In this document: positions 50,963-54,427 of the stretch, piece after piece
Position numbering within the stretch: the stretch's first letter is position 1
Layout: every line of letters begins with the position of its first letter
Origin: Actinomycetes bacterium
GTDB taxonomy: Bacteria; Actinomycetota; Actinomycetes; Actinomycetales; Microbacteriaceae
DNA: 54,427 nt
Assembly: GCA_023431405.1 (NCBI GenBank)
Contig: JAEYVZ010000046.1
Span: forward strand, 1-54,427
Direction: 5' to 3'
Made by a program: the position numbers and the translations under genes
The notes under the pieces: generated by a model
What the model was told of the DNA's origin: nothing
Database searches by the model: none
The model's input: the letters and a program-made list of their open reading frames with translations, nothing else

Positions 50963-52024
50963 ATGCTGACGACTGAAGAAGTGCGAGCGATCGCTTGGCG
51001 AATAGCGAACGAAGTGAGCGAAGCGTTTCCCGACGCCCAGCCTCACCTTCTTGAGACTCGCCCCGGTGTCGACATCGGGTTGCTGGAGTTCGAGCCACCC
51101 TTCCCCGGCGCGGTCGCGCCGACCGTGATGGTCAACGCCGACGCCTCGGTGGAGATCAGCATCAGCGGAGAGGAAGATGAGGCCTTCTGCCCCAGCGATC
51201 CCACTGACATCGACGCTCTGGTGCGGTACGCGGTCGGCCGCGTTCTGGAGATAGCGAACAACGGTGCCGTCCACGTAAGGATTCCCGGCTTCCTTGGTCC
51301 TCTTGCCGCGAGCTGGTTGGGAGTTCCGGGCGTGGACACGGCGGTGGACCGAGCGCTGGCGTCGCGGTTCGCGCGCGTACATCGTCATTGGCTTTCCTGG
51401 TCCTCACAGAAGACAGCGAAGGACGCGGGGGTGAGGGCCGACGAAGCCCGGATGCGGCTGTATGTGGTGGGGCTCTACTCGCTGGTCGACGTGGCGGTCG
51501 CGTACGACCGCACGCTGCTGAACCCGTCCGCGGTGCCGATGGTCGCCGCGCGCGCTCTCATCGATCTCTCCGATCCATCGCGGGAGCTCATGGAGCTGGC
51601 GGGGATGGCATCCAGGGACTATGAACCGGACATCGTGGACGCGCTTCGTGCCGCGCTACGAGAAGAAGGGTTAGAGATGCCGGAATCCCGCAGCGACGTG
51701 AGCCATGACCTGACGGACTATTGGCTGACTTGCCTTGCCGAGCAGGTCGGTCCCGCCGACGACCTTGTGTGGCTGGCGGACCTGTACGGAAAGCCCGACG
51801 AGATAGACGTGGGTCGCAGGGCCGCCGCTCCCGCAGATGCGATCCGCACTGCCTGGGCGGAGCTGTTTGCGTTCATGCTCCATGCTGAAGACGCGGGCAG
51901 GACGCCGGATGCCGCGAAAGTGGCCGAGCTCGCCGTAGACCTCCTCAGCCTGCGCGCCGGTGACGGCGTGCGCCGGTTCGCCGGCGTCGGGTACGTCGCT
52001 CCGCGCGCCGGGTGGGGTCGGTGA
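50963..52024 (+). CDS. Hypothetical protein, possible fusion of two genes (353 aa)
   Basis: Not recognised. It seems to have two independent parts. Residues 1-130 (TTEEVRAIAWRIANEVSEAF start, then strands ending GFLGPLAASWLGVPGVD) look like one small immunity-like domain; residues about 157-353 are helical (RMRLYVVGLYSLVDVAVAYD, SVDLT-like helices, AIRTAWAELFAFMLHAEDAG). At the junction lie a GAAGGA ribosome site (51418-51423) and an in-frame GTG at 51431, so the second half (197 residues) may also be made alone. Confidence 0.6.
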   Translation: MLTTEEVRAIAWRIANEVSEAFPDAQPHLLETRPGVDIGLLEFEPPFPGAVAPTVMVNADASVEISISGEEDEAFCPSDPTDIDALVRYAVGRVLEIANNGAVHVRIPGFLGPLAASWLGVPGVDTAVDRALASRFARVHRHWLSWSSQKTAKDAGVRADEARMRLYVVGLYSLVDVAVAYDRTLLNPSAVPMVAARALIDLSDPSRELMELAGMASRDYEPDIVDALRAALREEGLEMPESRSDVSHDLTDYWLTCLAEQVGPADDLVWLADLYGKPDEIDVGRRAAAPADAIRTAWAELFAFMLHAEDAGRTPDAAKVAELAVDLLSLRAGDGVRRFAGVGYVAPRAGWGR

Positions 52025-52051
52025 TAGCGAATGAGGCAGGAAGGACCGCTG

Positions 52052-52381
52052 ATGGATGAGTTCAGGAGTCGAGCCCGCGGTCTGCATGCGTGGGACGAAC
52101 ACGGCGGCCTCTACCGCAGGAAGAATCCTGACGCGACCGTGGGGGACGCCGCGCGCGTGATCAAGAGAGGCGGGCGGGTCGGACTCCTCTTCGATTGGGG
52201 AGACCCCGAGATCGAATGGGTTGAACTCCCGCCGGTTGCGTCGTTGCAGGAGGCGAAAGCGCGGCTTGCTTCGATCGAGGCGACATTCGCCGACCAAGCA
52301 AGGGATGACGCGGCACTCTCCCGCTCGATCTGGAAGGCGGCTGACGGTGGGGCGCTCCTGCTGCTCGAAGCCGAGTTCTGA
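52052..52381 (+). CDS. Hypothetical protein (109 aa)
   Basis: Not recognised. A small soluble protein with an N-terminal charged helix, a beta segment (GGRVGLLFDWGDPEIEWVELPP) and a long C-terminal helix (SLQEAKARLASIEATFADQARDDAALSRSIW). The ATG at 52052 is chosen because AGGAAGGA lies seven bases upstream; a start at 52031 would add seven residues and remove that site. It belongs to the run of small acidic genes. Confidence 0.6.
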   Translation: MDEFRSRARGLHAWDEHGGLYRRKNPDATVGDAARVIKRGGRVGLLFDWGDPEIEWVELPPVASLQEAKARLASIEATFADQARDDAALSRSIWKAADGGALLLLEAEF

Positions 52382-52411
52382 TCGCATGGGCGTACGAGGG
52401 GAGCTCGACGT

Positions 52412-52798
52412 ATGACATTGGACGAACTGGAGATCGTCGCGACCATCTGGCGAACGTACTCCACAGTCGTGCCGACGGTGAGCCGTCGGGCCCAAGGCGT
52501 CGATGAGGCCACCGGCGAGACGATGTACAACCGGATCGATCACGCGATCGGACCCCTCGATGCCGTCGGCGGCTTCCTCACTGTGGGGACGCCGCCATCG
52601 CGCACGACCGATGTCTCCCTATCCGACGACGAGCTGCGGGTCGTCCTGGACGCGCTGCGGGCTCTTCGCCGGGCCTTCGGTGACGAAGAGTTTGAAATCC
52701 TCACGGGGTTCACTGTGCAGGAGGCGGTGAGCTGCGTGGACCGCCTGCGGGGAAACCGACATGGAGAACGCTCCGCGCGAATCCCGCCGTTCACGTGA
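52412..52798 (+). CDS. Hypothetical protein (128 aa)
   Basis: Not recognised. Soluble, mostly helical and acidic in the second half (LSDDELRVVLDALRALRRAFGDEEFEIL). A GAGGGGAG ribosome site precedes the ATG. It lies 31 bases after the previous small gene and its stop is 42 bases before the next start. Size and composition fit the other members of this run. Confidence 0.6.
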   Translation: MTLDELEIVATIWRTYSTVVPTVSRRAQGVDEATGETMYNRIDHAIGPLDAVGGFLTVGTPPSRTTDVSLSDDELRVVLDALRALRRAFGDEEFEILTGFTVQEAVSCVDRLRGNRHGERSARIPPFT

Positions 52799-52839
52799 AC
52801 CGCACGAGCTGCGCCGGCGTCATGGCCCAAGCTAGGGGC

Positions 52840-53139
52840 ATGAGTGAAACCACGACCGTCACTGTCGACGAGTTGCGTCGGGCGAGCGAAGCGATGCTCG
52901 ACTGGCTGGAGCAGTGGGCTGGTGAGAGCGTTGAGATCGACGTCGACCTGTTCTGGTGGATCGACGCGAAGGAGGTGTACAACCCGTACCGGAACCCGAA
53001 AGACCTGTCGATAGGCAGCATCGACGACTCGATCGATCTGTTGCGCCGGATCGTGGACGCGGATGAGCCGATTGCGAACGGTCTGGTGTGGCTATCGCAG
53101 CTGCTGCGTGCCGTGGGCGACACCATGATGCCGCGATAG
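52840..53139 (+). CDS. Hypothetical acidic protein (99 aa)
   Basis: Not recognised. A very acidic small protein (VDELRRASEAMLDWLEQWAG, VEIDVDLFWWIDAKEVYNPY, SIDDSIDLLRRIVD), typical in size and charge of immunity proteins but without a family match I can name. I start at ATG 52840, which has CAAGCT six bases upstream, like other leaderless genes here; a GTG at 52795 would add 15 residues. Confidence 0.62.
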   Translation: MSETTTVTVDELRRASEAMLDWLEQWAGESVEIDVDLFWWIDAKEVYNPYRNPKDLSIGSIDDSIDLLRRIVDADEPIANGLVWLSQLLRAVGDTMMPR

Positions 53140-53149
53140 GGATGCGACG

Positions 53150-53985
53150 GTGAGCCCAGAAGTCAACGACGCGCGCCGACAGGCTCTGCGCGTGCTGGAC
53201 GACCGCCTGACCGCCGCGCCCGGTCGTTGGTCGGTCGCCGTCGTCGATGCGGCGGACGGAACCGCGCTCTCCGGCCACCAGCCTGACGACGTGCTTCCCA
53301 CGGCGAGCTCTGCGAAGGTGCTCGTCTTGCTCGCCGCGGCCCTCGGCATCGCGGCGGGCACGACGTCGCCCGACACCATGCTCCATCGCGACTCCGCGGC
53401 GCCGGTTGCCGATTCGGGGCTGTGGCAGCACCTGCGTGCCGACACGCTCGCGCTCGACGACGTCGCGCAGCTGATCGGCTCCGTGTCGGACAACCTCGCG
53501 ACCAACGTCCTCATCGCGCACCTGGGCGGCATCGACCAGATCGCGCGCGCAGCCGAGGACCTCGGCATCCGCGGGGTGCGTCTTCACGACATCGTGCGCG
53601 ACGAGCGGATGCCGCAGCATCCGCCCACCCTCAGTACCGGATCCGCGGCGGACTACGCCGACCTCTTCGCACGTCTGTGGCGCCGCGGACTCGGCGGCGA
53701 TGCGATGTCGGAGCGCGTGCTCAAATGGCTCGCCCACGGCACCGACCTCAGCATGGTGGCCGCCGCGTTCGGGCTCGACCGCTCGCGCACGCAGAACCCG
53801 ACCGGGGCATCCGGCTCTGGCACAAGACGGGCACCGATGCCGGTGTGCGCGCCGACTCCGGCATCGTCGCGCGAGACGGACGAGCGCTTGCCTACTCGTG
53901 CCTCGTGTCTTTCGACGACCGCGATCGAGACGCGGTGCTCGGCCTCATGCGAGAGGTCGGAAACGGCATCCGTTCCTGCGTCTGA
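53150..53985 (+). pseudogene. Class A beta-lactamase-like serine hydrolase, frameshifted
   Basis: A serine hydrolase of the class A beta-lactamase fold split over two frames. The first frame from GTG 53150 has the S53-x-x-K56 motif (TASSAK) and S113-D-N115. After GLD at about 53780 the frame runs into unrelated sequence, while the +1 frame continues as PLAHAEPDRGIRLWHKTGTD, with the KTG box, to the stop at 53983-53985. Adding one C to the CC at 53779-53781 would restore a protein of about 278 residues. It may be a real pseudogene or a base-call error. No signal peptide is seen. Confidence 0.75.
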
Positions 53986-54005
53986 CCTGGTTTTTGTCGT
54001 GCGCG

Positions 54006-54427
54006 TCAGGCGACGACGACGACATCGAGATCGACCGACGTGCAGTGCGTGCGCGCCTCCACGCTGAGGCGACCCGCACGCAGCACGTCGCCGGCGGTGA
54101 AGCGCGGATCGGTCGACACGAGCACCCGGCCCACCCCGTTGACGAGGATCAGCGGCACCCCGAGCGCGCGCAACGGCGGAGTGAGGCGTCGCTCGACCGT
54201 GTCGACGAGCACGTCGAGCCCGGCGACACCGATGAAGCGGCCGTCGACGACGACGGGCGCGGCGGCGGTCATCGTGTACTCGTCGCTGCACAGGTAGTCC
54301 ACGTAGGGACCGGCGACATGTGGCGTGCCGGTGGTGGCGGGCACGCGGAACCACTCCAGGTCGCGGTAGTCGATCGCCTGCTTCACCGACTGCGCCGGGA
54401 AGACGAGCCGCCGCCGGTCGGCCCCCT
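54006..54427 (-). CDS. Cache-domain sensor protein, 5' end outside window
   Basis: C-terminal 140 residues of a protein whose start lies beyond the window. The sequence carries a PDC/dCache-like ligand-binding domain (GPYVDYLCSDEYTMTAAAPVV, GRFIGVAGLDVLVDTVERRL, NGVGRVLVSTDPRF) that ends at the protein C-terminus. Cache domains sense small organic ligands, usually outside the cell. Here no kinase or output domain follows the sensor, so any output part, for example an N-terminal DNA-binding domain, would be upstream. Confidence 0.75.
   Translation of the reverse strand, partial: GADRRRLVFPAQSVKQAIDYRDLEWFRVPATTGTPHVAGPYVDYLCSDEYTMTAAAPVVVDGRFIGVAGLDVLVDTVERRLTPPLRALGVPLILVNGVGRVLVSTDPRFTAGDVLRAGRLSVEARTHCTSVDLDVVVVA

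Overview
The window is very GC-rich. Its gene content points to an actinomycete of the Microbacteriaceae, most like Microbacterium: MsiK-type sugar importers without their own ATPase, DUF3105 and DUF305 proteins, cydABDC, GTG starts, and many leaderless promoters. This placement is inferred from content and style, not from a marker gene. No rRNA, tRNA, CRISPR array, phage or insertion sequence was seen, and no stretch over 300 bases lacks a gene.

Layout. 0-2.2 kb: the two permeases of a sugar ABC importer, ending at a strong terminator. 2.3-5.2 kb: a DUF305/DUF3105 pair facing away from a Bcr/CflA-type exporter. 5.2-10.1 kb: PAP2 phosphatase, HerA-like ATPase (DUF853), NAD-binding/DUF2867 protein and an acetyltransferase. 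10.1-18.4 kb, minus strand: catalase, a winged-helix regulator with a C-terminal cysteine cluster, then cydA, cydB, cydD and cydC. This looks like a respiration and peroxide-defence block. 18.6-26.5 kb: mostly single enzymes, with a PLP sulfhydrylase translationally coupled to an FMN monooxygenase (likely sulfur metabolism). 26.6-29.9 kb: a four-gene glycine-betaine/choline-type importer. 30.0-33.0 kb: flavoprotein disulfide reductase relative, HNH protein and winged-helix YcaQ-like protein.

33.1-40.9 kb is a complete oligosaccharide operon: ROK repressor with a promoter and operator, two permeases, lipoprotein receptor, GH15-like and GH31 glycosidases. The sugar is probably an alpha-glucoside, imported intact and hydrolysed in the cytoplasm. 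41.0-48.6 kb: NAD-binding protein, alpha/beta hydrolase, M18 aminopeptidase, MsrA, PadR regulator coupled to an ABC1/UbiB kinase, and an MFS transporter with a structured leader.

48.7-53.1 kb is the least explained part: eight same-strand, mostly small and acidic proteins that I could not assign to a family (one has TPR-like repeats), with visibly less extreme GC. It resembles an array of immunity or accessory genes, but no toxin is in the window. The end holds a frameshifted class A beta-lactamase-like gene and a cache-domain protein cut by the window edge.

A recurring signal is a TANNNT -10 box exactly six bases before a start codon, seen at many single-gene units. It fixes several start sites and implies leaderless mRNAs.
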